A stretch of 64,000 nt of DNA from Strongylocentrotus purpuratus (GCF_000002235.5 NW_022145599.1:24078879-24142878); one strand, 5' to 3'; counted from the first letter of the stretch, positions 37,101-49,468 are shown. Program-made: numbers and translations. The notes: generated by a model from the sequence alone, not told the origin.

Positions 37101-40100
37101 AACTTTGAGCTTGCTTTAAAGCATGGGTTTCGCTCACTTCCTTATAGCCATACCTTTTTAAAGAGATGGTTGGGTACAGCGGATCAAGGTGAAAAAGAAT
37201 TCCATGTTTTCATCGTTATCTTAATCCTATTTGGAAGAATGTCATTGCAGCAAGTTGTATGAAAAGCATTGCTCTTTATTTCCCAGATATTTCAAATAAT
37301 GATTCAAAACTTTTGGAACAATTTTCATTCCACATGTGTGTGTATAGTCCCATATATTATACATTACATGTATTGTTGAAATATACAATGTACCCACATG
37401 GGTATGTCACTATGTCTGTGTGCACTGAAGTGTTTTTACTTTAACTCTGAAATTCACAGCTATTCAATCTTTCCCAGTTAAAAACTATATGAGTACTTAA
37501 TCCTTTCTTTATGATCATTCGCCCAGTCCCTATAAAGTATGCTTTGAACACTGTACATGTACAGTTCAGTGCTTTGACTCTTGCAGGCACTGTACAATAT
37601 TGAAAAGAAAATATTCTTTTTCTTTTAAACCTGCTTTAGATGTATGTAAGATGCATCGACAGACATACACACTTTTGTTCACTTTACTTTTTGGGAAGGC
37701 ATTTTCACTTGTTTGAAATTGTGACATCATTTTATTAAGAGTAAAATACATTAGTTTTACCTGGTAAAAAGTAAATTGTTTCAAAATAAACCTGCTTTGA
37801 TCTGCTGATCTGCGAATTATGTGCACTCATGGAAAAAATTAAACAATGTATATAGTAGCAATTTGCGAAATAGCCCCTTAAACCCTATAAAGGAATCCTA
37901 GAAAAAGAAGAGCTCTTGTATCTTTTATTTGATCAGTTCAGTGGGTAGCAAAGCTTGAAGTCACTGACCATGATAGCTTAGTGAAATGAACTGAAAAGTA
38001 TCGTCAAATTCCCATCCTTTTTTTTATTGGCTCCGCCCATCGAAGGTGGTGTTAGACTGGCATAAATTATGTTTTGGGGTTGTCTGTCCAGCCTGCCTTT
38101 CCTTAACGCAATTTCTCTAGAACCACTTGAGGTGGGAACTTTGAACTTGGTGGTAATCACTCTAGGAAGACGATCTGTTAAGATTTTGGGAAAAGGCCAT
38201 ACATAGTACAATGTAGGTCATAGATGTCAATTTCTGAAATACAGGTTTTAGTCTCATTATCGCGCCATATGTCAAGAACCACTTAATAACTTTAAACTTG
38301 TTACAATATATGTATCACCTTATGAAGATAATCTGATTTGGGGGGTACATAGGTGAAAGGTCAAGGATCATAACAGTTAATTTACATTGTACATTAGGTA
38401 TTGTACATGTACATGTACATGTACAATGAAATCTAAGGGTTTAAGCCCTTTTATTGCCATGTGTGAATTACTAATTTGAGTCATGCAATATGGTGATGCA
38501 CACTAATAAAAAAATTGGTGTGTATCATCACCACAGAACTGAGGCTACATTTACAATGCAAGCAAAAATCATCCATTTTTCTCACATTCCGGTGTTTCGT
38601 CAGAAGTCGCTAACCATCTACCGGCAAACACGAGGAAAAACTGAAATTAAAAGGGAAAAAATCCACCTGATTTTTGCAGTGTAAATGCCGCTCTCATAAC
38701 AATTGTGAATGGTCACATGACTCTCGATGAACTTATAACCTATAATTACGTGTTGTGAAAATCACTGTAGGGAGCAAAGTGAGGAGATTTTGGGATTGTC
38801 TGGTCAAAGGTTATACAGATCAATTGACGTACAGTACATGTACATGTATCATAAACACTAGCATTTTTTTTTGGGGGGGGGGGGGTAGGGGGAAAAGATA
38901 GGCTCTGGTTAAGCTTACAAGCATTGGTTGTTGGTTTTCTACTAGATTTTGTGCCTGTATTGTACATGTTGTAATTCTTTCTCATGGAGGTGTGAAAGAA
39001 GCTACATTCTGACAACTTTCTTGAAGATGAACTCTGGTTAACCGGTGGTTCAATTACATTTGTACCTGTATGGTGTGAAAGAGCCCTTCCACTTCCATTG
39101 CTCTTACAATCATGTATGGAGAAGATCAACTCTAGCATGCTTTAATAGCTAGAGTTGATCTTCTTCATACACTGTGGGTCCTCTGTATTTTTGCTTTGAA
39201 AACGAACTTGTCCCCGACAGTCCTCTGTAAAATCAGCTTTGGCTATGTTTAACTTTTATTTTTTACTGTGTGAAAGAGCCCTTGGAATGGAAACTATCTA
39301 GAAGATCAGCTCTGGTTTAAGCAGTGGTTCACCTCTGTACATGTTAATGGATTAACTGATTACCTGTGAATCAGCACTACCACTGACTCAGCCTCAGTGT
39401 GGTTTTGACAGGTACCTGTAGATGTACAGTACAGGTACAGGTAAATGCATGCAGAGTTTCCAGAGTCCAGACTTAGATTTTGGCGAAATTGGAGTAGTTT
39501 GACAAAGGTTTGCCTGATGTGTTCCTATCATAACAACAAATGGACTACCTTTGTACATGTAGTAGTGAAACAGGTGTCTGTTCATTATGTAGACCTACAT
39601 GTACTAGTACTTGATGTACTGTACACATGTACGCCTGTACACTATTTTAGGCTATGAAAGTACTAGTAGAAGGCACTTTAGGAAGAGGCATCCCAAATAA
39701 GAGTAAATTTGTGTGTGATATGTTAACAAGTCTTTCCAACCAACTTTGAGGTACCTGAACTTGAAGTTTGTGTTTTGACATTGTCAATGAAACTTGACTT
39801 TTGCCACATATTTCATCGTGACCTGAATGCCTGCAGGTGTCACACAAGGCCCTGTGGACTTTCTTCAATGTGTAGAATGTGGGTTATGCAGGCCTGTGAG
39901 TACAGTGTAGGACCAGGAAGGTGAGAGCTGAGAGGTTGATTTCCTTTGCTCCAACAAGTGGTTATACTAGTGGTAGAATATGTACTCGTGTCTGTGACAG
40001 GCTGTGTCTTTTCAGCGGTAATCCCCTAGACAGGACTATTACCAACACTACTTAACAGTGCCTATTTAGAGCAAGAAGGAGGATAGTTTTCCACAGAGTT

Positions 40101-43100
40101 AACACCCTTCCGGCTCTCAAAAGACGGCATACTACAAGTAGATGTACATGTACTTGTACACAAGCCTGAAATAAGGGACCAGGAGCAAGGGGCATTTAGT
40201 TTTAAAAGTTGCCTATTGCCCATGGGGATTTAACCAGATCAACGAGCAATTTCTGATGAACCAGGGGCAATTTTTTTAAAATGGATAATGACAACCAATT
40301 ACAAGTTACAAAAATATCTGGCCGGTTATCATTTTAGCTTCAGCTGTTTATGTTTACAAATGACGCAACATACAAAAAACATACATGGGAGGGGGGGGGG
40401 GGGGGCTACATGTATTGGTCTAAGAACAGAGGCAAAACATGCGAGCTGCCATCTTGGATTTTGATGACAATGGACAACAAATGTGTGCTTACATTATAAT
40501 CCAAGATGGCGGCTCGCATGATTTGCCTCTTCTCTTAGACCAATATTATTAATTTCAAAGTCATGAAAAGGCACTAAATATCAACAAACATGGTCTACAA
40601 CAAATCCAAATGACAAAATAATCCCTTCTATGCATGTTTTTTTGGCATTTGATAGCCCAAAATTTTCGACATTAAAATAAAAATAAAAAATCTGCAGATT
40701 TTTTTCCAATCATTTTCATTGATAGGTGATAGGAATTTATTGTCTGATTTCACCTGATCGGCCAACGATCTGCCCCTGATTCAATGATCGGTTACAGGGT
40801 TACATGTAGTTCTTTTGCTCTTTACTGCCATTATCTTTCATCCTGATGAATAATATTTTGTAATTCCGCTAGTAGGACTTGGGCTCAACAGATTTTGCCT
40901 ACATTTTACATGTATAGTTGTATACTGTAGAATCGAAACCAGCTCTATGCAGTACTTAACGACTCATACTGTAAAGGGTTACAGGTAGACAGGATGCGGA
41001 TACATCTTTAGTTCTTGTAGTCCTGTTATCCTACTACTGTCTTGCCAAAAGACACTAGTGCTGCACCGGGATTGAACCCACGACCTTCACATCTCCAGTC
41101 CTGTGTCTAACTCTAAACCACTCGACTATGACGCCTTTGTTTGGGTTGTTCATGTGCCATATTACCATTACATGTGTTGTACATACAGTAAATAAAGTTT
41201 CTAAAGAACAGGGAAGTGAATACATTAAAACAACATTTTCAAACATGATGCCCAGTCTGTCATCATCGTGAGAAATCAATCATGTACATTTTACAGGGCT
41301 GGCAATTTCCCAGGAAATAATTGGGAAATACTCGACAGGCGTACTATTGAAATTTCATCAATTACACTTAAAAATGTTTCTTATTTGTTATATCCAATAA
41401 CTTCTTAGATTGTTTTGGGGGATATTCTATTCACATTTTAAAGACACAAATATGTTGCAATACTATACCTTCTCATGTTGTTTATCCATATAATAGCTGT
41501 CCACCACCTGGCACTACACACATGAGTGAAAGTCATATCATACAGAATAGTTTTTAATTTAGAATGTTCTAAACCAACATACAATCAAATTTGAATTCTG
41601 GAAACGAACAAAACTATGGATGTTCAGGCTCCTTTTACTATGGCACTATCCAAACTGCAGTATGCTTCATGAATATTTTCAATCAAAATCAAATCAATTC
41701 CAATCTTTGATGAAGATGTACATGTGTACATGTGCAGTATTAAAGGGAGGAGGGACCTCTAAAGCATTGGCAGATTTATACTTGAACTGAAGTGCTTCTA
41801 GACATAGAAATATGATTTAAAGCTAGTACTTCCTCTTTGTGCGGTGGAGTATCCAGGATACATGTACGTGTAGGTTGAACTTAAAGGGCAGTGTAATAAT
41901 GGAAGGTGTCACACAAAACATCTCGTGCAATACAGAAAACATATCGTTTCTTCATTCTGTGGCTCTGTGCATTTAAACACATCGTCTTAGATAAATTGTC
42001 TAAACTAAATATACAAGAGTTCATGTACAGTAAAAATGCACATTTGGCCATTAGATCATGTACAAATGTACTGTAGGCCTTCAACGTTTGTGTTGTAACT
42101 TGTACGATGCATGTGCAGTGAGTGTCCACATTTAAAATGAATACATGTAAAACTCTTGTTGAAAAAAAACAAACATTTAGTATAAACTCGGTATGTCATG
42201 TTATCTAATTTATTGAGAGAGCATGCCAATATTACATACATGTATGGTCAGTTCCCCATAACATGTTTTCCATTGTGATACCATAGTTTCTCTACTTCCC
42301 ATATGCAAGGAAAGCTTGTTTACGACATGACTGATCTGTTACTATGGCAACAGACACCCACTGCATCATCTCCATGTATTGAGGAGAAATGACAAACTTA
42401 TGGTTCCCTTCAGCCATTCAGGATGTCATTTATTGGGTGCAAACTGCGCTAATAAACTTTCCTTTACCCACATCTGCTATGAAATAAAAAAGAATCATTG
42501 CATTAGTACTACAAGTACTGTACATGTACTTGTGTGAAATTCTAAGTTGGGCACGCGTTTGATACTTGTATGCAAATCGCTGTTTCCCCAAAGAAATGAT
42601 TAACTTTGTGCATCCATCGAAGAATTGATTTATGGGTAGGATAACACTATACCGGTACATATACTGTACATACAGTTTGATACAACAGATATTTCTTGTT
42701 TGAAATGTTGCTGAAGTACTATATGAACATTTACATTGTATATACGGTACACAGACTATTTTAAAGGTAAAGACCAGTTATGGATATGCGATTGCATTGT
42801 GAAAGAAACGTTGTGGAATCGATCAGAAAAGATTGATCATCTAGCATCTAGCATCTGCAAGGTTCTGGAATCATCAAAATGATAAGAAATTTGGCCCATT
42901 CTTCGTAAAGTTACAAGCACTATACACAGAAAGATGTATATGGGACTACCCTATATCTCTCACAGACCATGAGAGAAACAAATTTACCAAATATATGAAT
43001 TAGTAGGCGGTTTCCCGGCAAATTTTTTATCATCATGTATTAGTCAAAACATATTCTTTCACATGATTGGTAATTAGAGCTTCCATTTCATTATTTGAAA

Positions 43101-45698
43101 TTGGGGCATTTCCAATACTGGTCTTTACCTTTAACAATATTCTTTTACAATTACTCACTATTTACATGTACATGTACAACTGTATACATGTGTACATGTG
43201 CATTTCGGTCGGCATGTACATGTGCATATACTGTGTACATGTATTCACTATTCAGTATTTGTGTTATGGACCTATGGGGAAATGGAAAAAAAAATGAAAC
43301 CATTGAGAGTATTAATAGAATAATATTTCCTTATTGTGTCTCTAATTCTGTTTACTTATATGTACATGTATACGTCACTATCGAATGCCTTTCTTTCTTC
43401 CCATTTGCAGGCTGACTCTGTTAAGTACTTCTTGGATGAAATTGATCGAGTAGGCAGAAAGGTAAGTTGAGAACTAGCATTATCATAATCTTTAATTGAT
43501 CCAAAGTTTGGATATTTTCCAAAATCCATGTACACTACACATTACACATGCACTTGCACTTGCACTTGGATGTTTTATTGTTAGCCACAAAGAACTGGGT
43601 TACCGAAGTGTGGGAAATTGCATTCATATTCCGCTTTTTAGGATTATGTGATTTAAAGGATGACAAGATATTAAATTATTGCCAATTTTCTAGTTTCGGC
43701 ACATTTTTTATATTATTACTGACCAGACATGAAGGGTAGTACGTAATGTTTCCATATTAATATTGATAATGTATGTACATGTACATGTACATGTAGTTTC
43801 TAAAGTGGGCAGGTCCAAGCTATTTGGATTGTGACGTACGGGACATTTAGAGACTTTAAACAAGAAATAACAACAGATGAAATTATTTATATGGCTATCT
43901 TTTGGTATGAGTCTGTGGCTATTATGGGCTAGTTCATTTGTGGAAAGTTTTAGTTCTGACCAATTTTTTAATTAATTTTAAATGTAATTAATGTGCTGCG
44001 TGACGTACGGGACGCTGTGGTCCCGTACGTCACGCAGTATAAGACGCACCCCTATTTTTGGAGCTGAGAATTTTTTTTTTTTGTCGACTCCGTAGGCAGC
44101 AAGTCAGGTCTGTGTTAAAAAAACCTAGCGTGAAGGACCTTTATTTTACTGTGAGGTGCTGTTGAAGGTGCTGATTTTTGCTTATGAACTTGTCACAAAT
44201 ATTAGTAACAATACAGTTTTTAAAACTAAAGATGACAGACAAATTTTTCTCTATTAAGTCCAAACAGAAATCCAAACATTCAGGTATAGTGTTGTTCTTG
44301 TTTCCATGACTGAGCTGGGAGACATTGCCAGGCACAATGCCAGGTGGAGAGGCATAAATCAAAACTTAAAAAAAAAAAAAAAAAAAAATTGTACCTGTGA
44401 ATAACATGCACCCCCGACTTTCAAAAAAAAAATTTCGGCGGAAAAAAGGTGCATCTTATACACAGAGATTTACGGTATGCACAAATTCACCTGTCTTTGC
44501 ATTGCCGGGCCAACGTACATGTACATGTACAGGTGTACATGTACAATGTGCCTATACAAATACCTGTAGATGATGCTTTGCTCTTGTCAGTAGGAGGCCA
44601 GTAGGAGAATAAATGTGAGGTACATATTTGATCTTCAACAAGTACTGAGTACAAGTGCCTATTGATCAAATGTTGAATCTATGGGAACTGTACAATATCT
44701 ATTTGAATTTTGAAATCTATAATTGTACATTGGAACTTTTATGTTTGATTATTGTTTTGATTCTGTCTCGGTCTCATCTGTTTTGTATGACCATTTCTGA
44801 GAATATTGTTGCATGCTTGGCAGAAGGGCACATGTACATTAGATGTGGGGACAGCAGATATACTTTTAGGATGTTGAAAAAAATATGATTGTTTCTCAAC
44901 TTCTTTTGCAACCATTTTAGTCTATACCAATGCATTTTCCAAGTTGTTAACATTGATTTTATATAATAATTCATCAATAAAAATGAAACAGTTTAGAAAT
45001 GTGACGAAAATCCGTTCGTCCCCTTCTGCTGAGCACATGACAATATTGTACATGTACTGTACTCTTGCAAGCATCTGTGTGATCCCCTTTCTAAAACTGC
45101 TTATTTCTCATCTGTTGCCTTCCAGGACTACATACCAAGCCTGACTGATATCCTCCACTCTCGTAAGGCCACCAAAGCCTTCCAGGAGCATGTCATCGAC
45201 ATCAGGAATGTGCCCTTCCGCTTCGTTGACGTCGGCGGCCAGCGCTCGCAACGGCAGAAGTGGTTCCAGTGCTTTGAGAGCGTGACCTCCATCCTCTTCC
45301 TGGCATCGTCAAGTGAGTTTGATCAGGTCCTCATGGAGGACCGCATCACCAACCGTCTCCTGGAGTCGTGCAACATCTTTGACACCATCGTCAACCACAA
45401 GTGCTTCGCCAGTATTTCCATTATCCTCTTCCTCAACAAAACGGACTTGCTAGAGGAGAAGATCAAGCATGTTAGCATAAAGGACTACTTCCCCAACTTC
45501 CAGGGGGACCCGCACTCGATGAACGACGTTCAGAATTTCATCCTCAAGATGTTTGACGTAAGGCGCAGGGAACGCGGCAGCAAGGCACTCTTCCACTACT
45601 TCACAACGGCCGTGGACACTAACAACATCAGATATGTGTTTCAAGCAGTACGGGACACTATCCTTCAAGAGAACCTCAAGCGATTGATGTTGCAGTGA
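31144..45698 (+). CDS. GNA12: G-protein alpha subunit, G12/13 class
   Basis: Three coding exons (31144-31608, 43411-43461, 45126-45698), all phase 0, give 362 residues. The subunit couples receptors to RhoGEFs at the inner plasma membrane. Visible parts: Cys8-Cys9 (likely palmitoylation), P-loop GAGESGKST (45-53), helical domain with DKLGIPWGD, switch I with the catalytic Arg185 and Mg-binding Thr188, switch II DVGGQR with catalytic Gln211, NKTD (276-279), TTA (332-334) and the family's C-terminus [19 protein letters not shown] and TILQENLK are closer to GNA12 than GNA13; invertebrates commonly have one gene for both (Drosophila concertina). Residue 190, after ATK, is Ala where Gly is expected (KAF for KGI). 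31144 is the first in-frame ATG and fits the family length. Intron 1 is 11.8 kb and full of repeats; intron 2 is 1.7 kb. Confidence 0.96.
31877..32055 (-). mobile_element. tRNA-derived SINE with G-rich tail
   Basis: On the minus strand TTGGCTCGGTTGGTAAAGCG (A box) is followed by TCTCGGGTTCGAATCCC (B box), then a GGGGGTAGGGGGCGGGG-type tail. The anticodon arm does not pair well and there is no acceptor stem, so it is a SINE head rather than a tRNA gene. In GNA12 intron 1, next to another repeat at 32058. Confidence 0.65.
32058..32285. repeat. ATCGTCCGCATAAA repeat, copy 1
   Basis: Starts AGAATGAAGATCGTCCGCAT. GTCCGC and GCGGAC form a stem around CGAGGATATCCTCG. The order of words (ATAAAATACCCC, AGTTCAC, TACTTTTATG, GTCTTCCC) is the same in a copy at 63258-63480. 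The long open frame that begins here is not kept in the other copy. Confidence 0.65.
32290..34968. other. GNA12 intron 1, first part
   Basis: Mostly AT-rich, with many ACATGTAC words (for example about 33267-33290). No further exon could be supported. Confidence 0.5.
34969..35135. mobile_element. Hairpin MITE
   Basis: Arms: CAAATATTAA at the left end and TTAATATTTG at the right end. Inside them, ATCATCGCC and GATCTCGGGGCTAC are matched by GTAGCCCCGAGATC and GGCGATGAT, around a short GC-rich loop. In GNA12 intron 1. Confidence 0.75.
35136..38090. other. GNA12 intron 1, ACATGTAC-rich part
   Basis: AT-rich with very many TGTACATGTACA-type self-complementary words and a C run at about 35814-35826. 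Nothing exon-like. Confidence 0.5.
38095..38370. repeat. Two diverged 'AGAACCACTT' tandem units
   Basis: TAGAACCACTTGAGGTGGG (about 38117) and CAAGAACCACTTAATAAC (about 38273) start similar units that also share TTTGAACTTG / TTTAAACTTG and a later AGGTCA or AGGTGAAAGGTCA. They resemble the units at 2575-2853. Confidence 0.4.
38867..38892. repeat. T(n)G(n) compound homopolymer
   Basis: T8 directly followed by a run of G12 and TAGGGGG. In GNA12 intron 1. Confidence 0.9.
39114..39170. repeat. Hairpin with 23-base arms
   Basis: The arm containing AGATCAACTCTAGC is matched by GCTAGAGTTGATCT with one mismatch in the outer part, across an 11-base loop. The surrounding 38995-39330 repeats GTGTGAAAGAGCCCTT. 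Confidence 0.7.
40413..40545. mobile_element. Hairpin MITE with TATTGGTCTAAGA ends
   Basis: TATTGGTCTAAGAACAGAGG and its near-inverse CCTCTTCTCTTAGACCAATA bound the element. The arms continue through GCCATCTTGGATT / AATCCAAGATGGC, about 48 bases each, with a loop of about 38. CAAGATGGCGGC in the right arm looks like a YY1 site. In GNA12 intron 1. Confidence 0.8.
40962..41137 (-). mobile_element. tRNA-derived SINE
   Basis: Minus strand: GTCATAGTCGAGTGGTTTAG (A box) and AAGGTCGTGGGTTCAATCCC (B box) make a tRNA-like head of the Leu/Ser type. It is followed by a body with GTCTTTTGGCAAGACAGTAG, a word common in invertebrate SINE bodies. No intact tRNA. In GNA12 intron 1. Confidence 0.65.
42765..42949 (+). 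mobile_element. TTAA MITE, copy 4 (3' truncated)
   Basis: TTAA at 42761-42764, then a diverged left end, then GCGATTGCATTGTGAAAGAA and AAGATGTATATGGGACTAC as in the other copies. It stops at about half length and has the most changes, so it is the oldest copy here. Confidence 0.75.
43831..43844. repeat. Solo GTGACGTACGGGAC word
   Basis: The same 14-mer forms both arms of the hairpin at 43996-44037, about 150 bases away. Between them lies AT-rich sequence. Confidence 0.6.
43996..44037. repeat. Hairpin with perfect 18-base arms
   Basis: CTGCGTGACGTACGGGAC and its exact inverse are separated by GCTGTG. Perfect pairing and high GC in an AT-rich intron (GNA12 intron 2). Confidence 0.85.
44038..44476. 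mobile_element. MITE-like element with TATAAGACGCACCC ends
   Basis: TATAAGACGCACCCC at the left is matched by GGTGCATCTTATACAC at the right, followed by AGAGATTTACGGTA. The equivalent outer part of the left end is absent, its place being taken by the hairpin 43996-44037. Contains an A20 run at about 44369. In GNA12 intron 2. Confidence 0.55.
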
Positions 45699-48600
45699 TG
45701 CAAACTCTCCTTTCTTTTCCTAGTGCCTAGTCCCATAAATACCCCTCTGTGTTAGCTCGGTGGAGTCCATCTGGCAATTTTTATACCTTCATTCACAGAG
45801 GAGCTTGGAATTTGTTATTGTCAAAGAAGATTGGAACAAGATTGGAACAAGATTGGAACAAACATAAAGTTGTAAAGAAGATCAGCGCTGATTGATCCAT
45901 TCTGAGGATCGCATCGGCTTTCAGATCTTTTTGCTCATTTTTGTTTTGCTGTTATATCAAAATGTATTATATCTTACGAAAAAAATTTGCAATTTTCTGT
46001 ACTGCTTAATACTAAGTGTCGCATGTGGGAAACTACAGATGTTGCTCTCATGTCATGTTGGTGACCAGACTCCAAAGATTGAAAAATCATGATTAAAATC
46101 ATTCAGTGTATTTGATTTCAGAGAAATGTGATCAATTAGATGTATACTGTACATGTATGCTGCATTTTCAACTGTTTTCAATTGTAGAAGCTAGACAGGT
46201 AGGTTGAATTGACTCTTGCATCTGAAGAAAGTCATTAAAACTTCTGCAGACTAAACGCACAGTAGCATGCTATACATGTAGTTTGTAACATCAATGTATA
46301 ACAATGTGTACAGTACATGTGCATTAGCTGTCAATGTATACCTGCATGTACCAGCATTCATACTCTAGCTAGCCAGGTACATAATGTCAAATGACACAAG
46401 TAAGTATCGTTTTACTAACTCAATCAAGATCACAAACTTATGGCTTTCAACAGATGACTTTCTAGTAAAATGACAAGATGTGAGTTAAAAAGTCATGTTA
46501 CACTCCCAAATTGAGGTCATGTCTCTCAGCAGATAACTTTCTAGCGTTCTCATATTAGAATAAGGTTTACATGTTGTAATTCCGACCCCTGTACTACAAA
46601 AACATGGCAGCCGGGCCATTGCATATCCTCATCTGGCTTTGTTGGAAACATATCATGCATAACATTGAGTGACATTCACATACTGTTATGGGCAAATATT
46701 TTTTTCTCCAGGTTCCTTCCTCTTTGCCCCACAAAACATGTCCATGTTTGAGCAGTGCTTTAGTGTATGTACACGTAGGTGCTTATCCTGTGCAATTGGT
46801 GTAGAATCTCACAATTTCATTAGAAATGTCATGAACATGCCAATTTAGTGGACGCCCCTGGAGATATACGTGTACCCTTGTAAAAATCAGTCTTTCTAGG
46901 TTCTAATTTGAATCGACTCCGTCAAACTTGACCTATATTTCCTTCCTAATCTATATTGAGATACAGTTGGCTGAGTGAAAATGGACTTTCATTTGAAGAG
47001 CTGCGGCATTACGCCCCCATCGCACTAACATTTAGGGAAGCGGATATCAGTGTTTCGTTTGAAGCCTGGGGCTGTGAGATTGAATAGGAACTGTGTGAAT
47101 GTGAGGAATGGTCTTAAAGGGTAACGTCACTCAAAAACTTGTTTGTCAGATCAGCTATGTCAAAAGATTTGTATGGTACATGTATGGTACTTATTCAAAA
47201 TAAACATACACTGTATATATACATGTAAAGTACATGTAGTTTCCCTATCGATCAATTTCTCAGTAACTGGTAATACAAGTTTGCATGCCCAGAGAGAGAG
47301 TATACAATGTAGTGTACACTGTATGCCATAATTAGCAATCAAATCTTTATATCCAGTTATTTGTCAGCTTGGTGTACATGTAATTTGACAAATCAAGTAT
47401 AACCATATACAGGTAGATCTTCATAGTTTTCAGAAATCAGATTTGATATTTTGGTTTAGAAAATTGAATCAATAGATTTTGTTTTTTTTCAACTATCCAA
47501 ATTGGCAAATAAGTTTAAGACTCAATGAAAGTGCATTAAGTTTGAACCCAACTGAAATATAAACTTTTTTTGTCAAAGTCAGTTGATTGCATGACACTGC
47601 TAATCTTCAATATATTTTTAATTTATAAGAAAAACAAATTGTAATAATGATTTTTTATATTATCCTCAAAACCCCATTAAAAAAAAACTCCTTAGGATAG
47701 CTGTGCATACTAAAATAAACAGTAAAATATACCACAACATCAGCAGGACATAATTTACACCCACTTATATATATTTTATGACGTCAACACACTACAACTC
47801 AAGTATAATCATCACATGTACATGTATCAAGGTTTTAGAGAAGTCCTTAAATACTGACACCGATACCTATATGTCTGTATATGATGCCAATAATATTTAT
47901 CAAGGGCATCCATATTGGCTGGTGGGAGCTGGAAAGTATTCCATATTTAGACGGTAGACATGAACACAAATTTGCTGGTAAAGGTACGGCCAAGATCCAC
48001 TTCACTTCATTCAAGTAGAGTACATATACATGGTTGATAGATTACAATGCCATCTTCATGTACAATGGGGGATTTATGTGGAGCTGTCAATAAGTGGCTC
48101 TTTGATGAATGTACATGTATGGAAATAAAAGATTCTGTTTGAAATATTGGGCTGTACAATAACAGTTACATTGATCATTTGCATGGACACATGGGCTGCC
48201 AAAATTTGGGTCAGGACTCGGGACCCCCAAAATGTTGAAAATCTTTTCATAGGGCACATGCATCTAAAAAGTCAGATCTGGACCCCCTGCCAAAAAACGT
48301 CCGTGTGGAGCCCTGAGAATGTGAAGAGATATGAAAGGTATTTCAAAGATATTCAAAACTTGATTTTTTTTTTTTTAAAGTGCAAAGCACATGTATGAAT
48401 GCCGTTTCATCATGATCTCTGCAGCTTTCCTAAATTCTTGTAAACTTAATCAATGGTTATTCCCCTCTTTTGGATGTACGGATTTTAGTGTGGGTTTTAG
48501 TGAGAAACACTGATCAAAGGAAACAAAATACCGGTATATGGTCTACTCTTTTATAAAGTTTATATATAGGTGGGTGCTAAAGCAGGGTTGATTGCATCGC

Positions 48601-49057
48601 TACATTTGGTTTACCGTTTGTCTCTTTCCAGGAGGGAATTTCCAAAAGTAGTCCATGATAAGCTTAAAAGGGGAAATAAAATAGACACAGACTATGATAA
48701 TGTTCTCAGTGTAGCGTACATACTTATCCCATCGTGATGGTATTGGTCTGTGTGACAGGATTTCCTCATCATGTGATGACAGTCGTTATGAAAACATATC
48801 TATCAAGTGCTAGTTTGAATCACAGCGTTTGACTGGATCAATTGAAATTCCCTTTTTTGATGGTTATAGGGAAGTAGGTTATTTATATTCCACAGAGTTG
48901 AGCCTTTCACCTCAACATGAATGCATATTTGTAGGGTATTTTTTGGTGTGAATATACAGTTGTAATTTCATTATACTGACAACAACAATTTATACTAAAA
49001 GTGGTGTTCTCTTTTGAAATATGTATTGCATTGGGTAGGGGGGGGGGGGGGAGGTGG
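45699..49057. other. GNA12 3' UTR and intergenic sequence
   Basis: AT-rich with scattered ACATGTAC words. Begins with a small triplication of AGATTGGAACA near 45829-45860. No further gene supported; the transcript end is not clear. Confidence 0.45.
49038..49052. repeat. Poly-G tract
   Basis: About fourteen G after GGGTA; no special context. Confidence 0.85.
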
Positions 49058-49468
49058 ACCTGTTTGTAAAGACCACCAGCTAATGAAGACTGCCAATCTT
49101 CTCTCTTTGGTTTATTTCTCAGTGAAGCTTGTAGTAAAGGGGACCTGTTTATAGAGACAACCTGTCAACACAAACTGTTGTTCTTGTTTTTCTTGGAGAG
49201 TATTCCTCGTTCAAACCTACATGAGGAACCTGTACACTTATCCAGAGACAATTATTCATGTTCCTATGGAGTGTTAATACGGTAATACCTTTATACAAAG
49301 ACCACTAAAGTCAAGGGAGATGATAAAAGCGCTCTTTATAGGCAAGTGGTTCCTCTTATAGTTTTCAGTCATACTGATGTTCTGGTGCACAAGGCAATCT
49401 AAAACTGTAGTCTTTGTAGAAATAGGTGGTTTTTTGGTACAGATGGTTGCTGAAACTGGTTTGATTTT
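49058..49468. mobile_element. Decayed cluster of AGTCAAACCTG-family MITEs
   Basis: GACCTGTTTGTAAAGACCAC, GACCTGTTTATAGAGAC, ATACAAAGACCACTAAAG and AACTGGTTTGAT follow one another with the word order of the family at 5461-5636. At least two worn copies appear to overlap; ends cannot be set. Confidence 0.45.
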
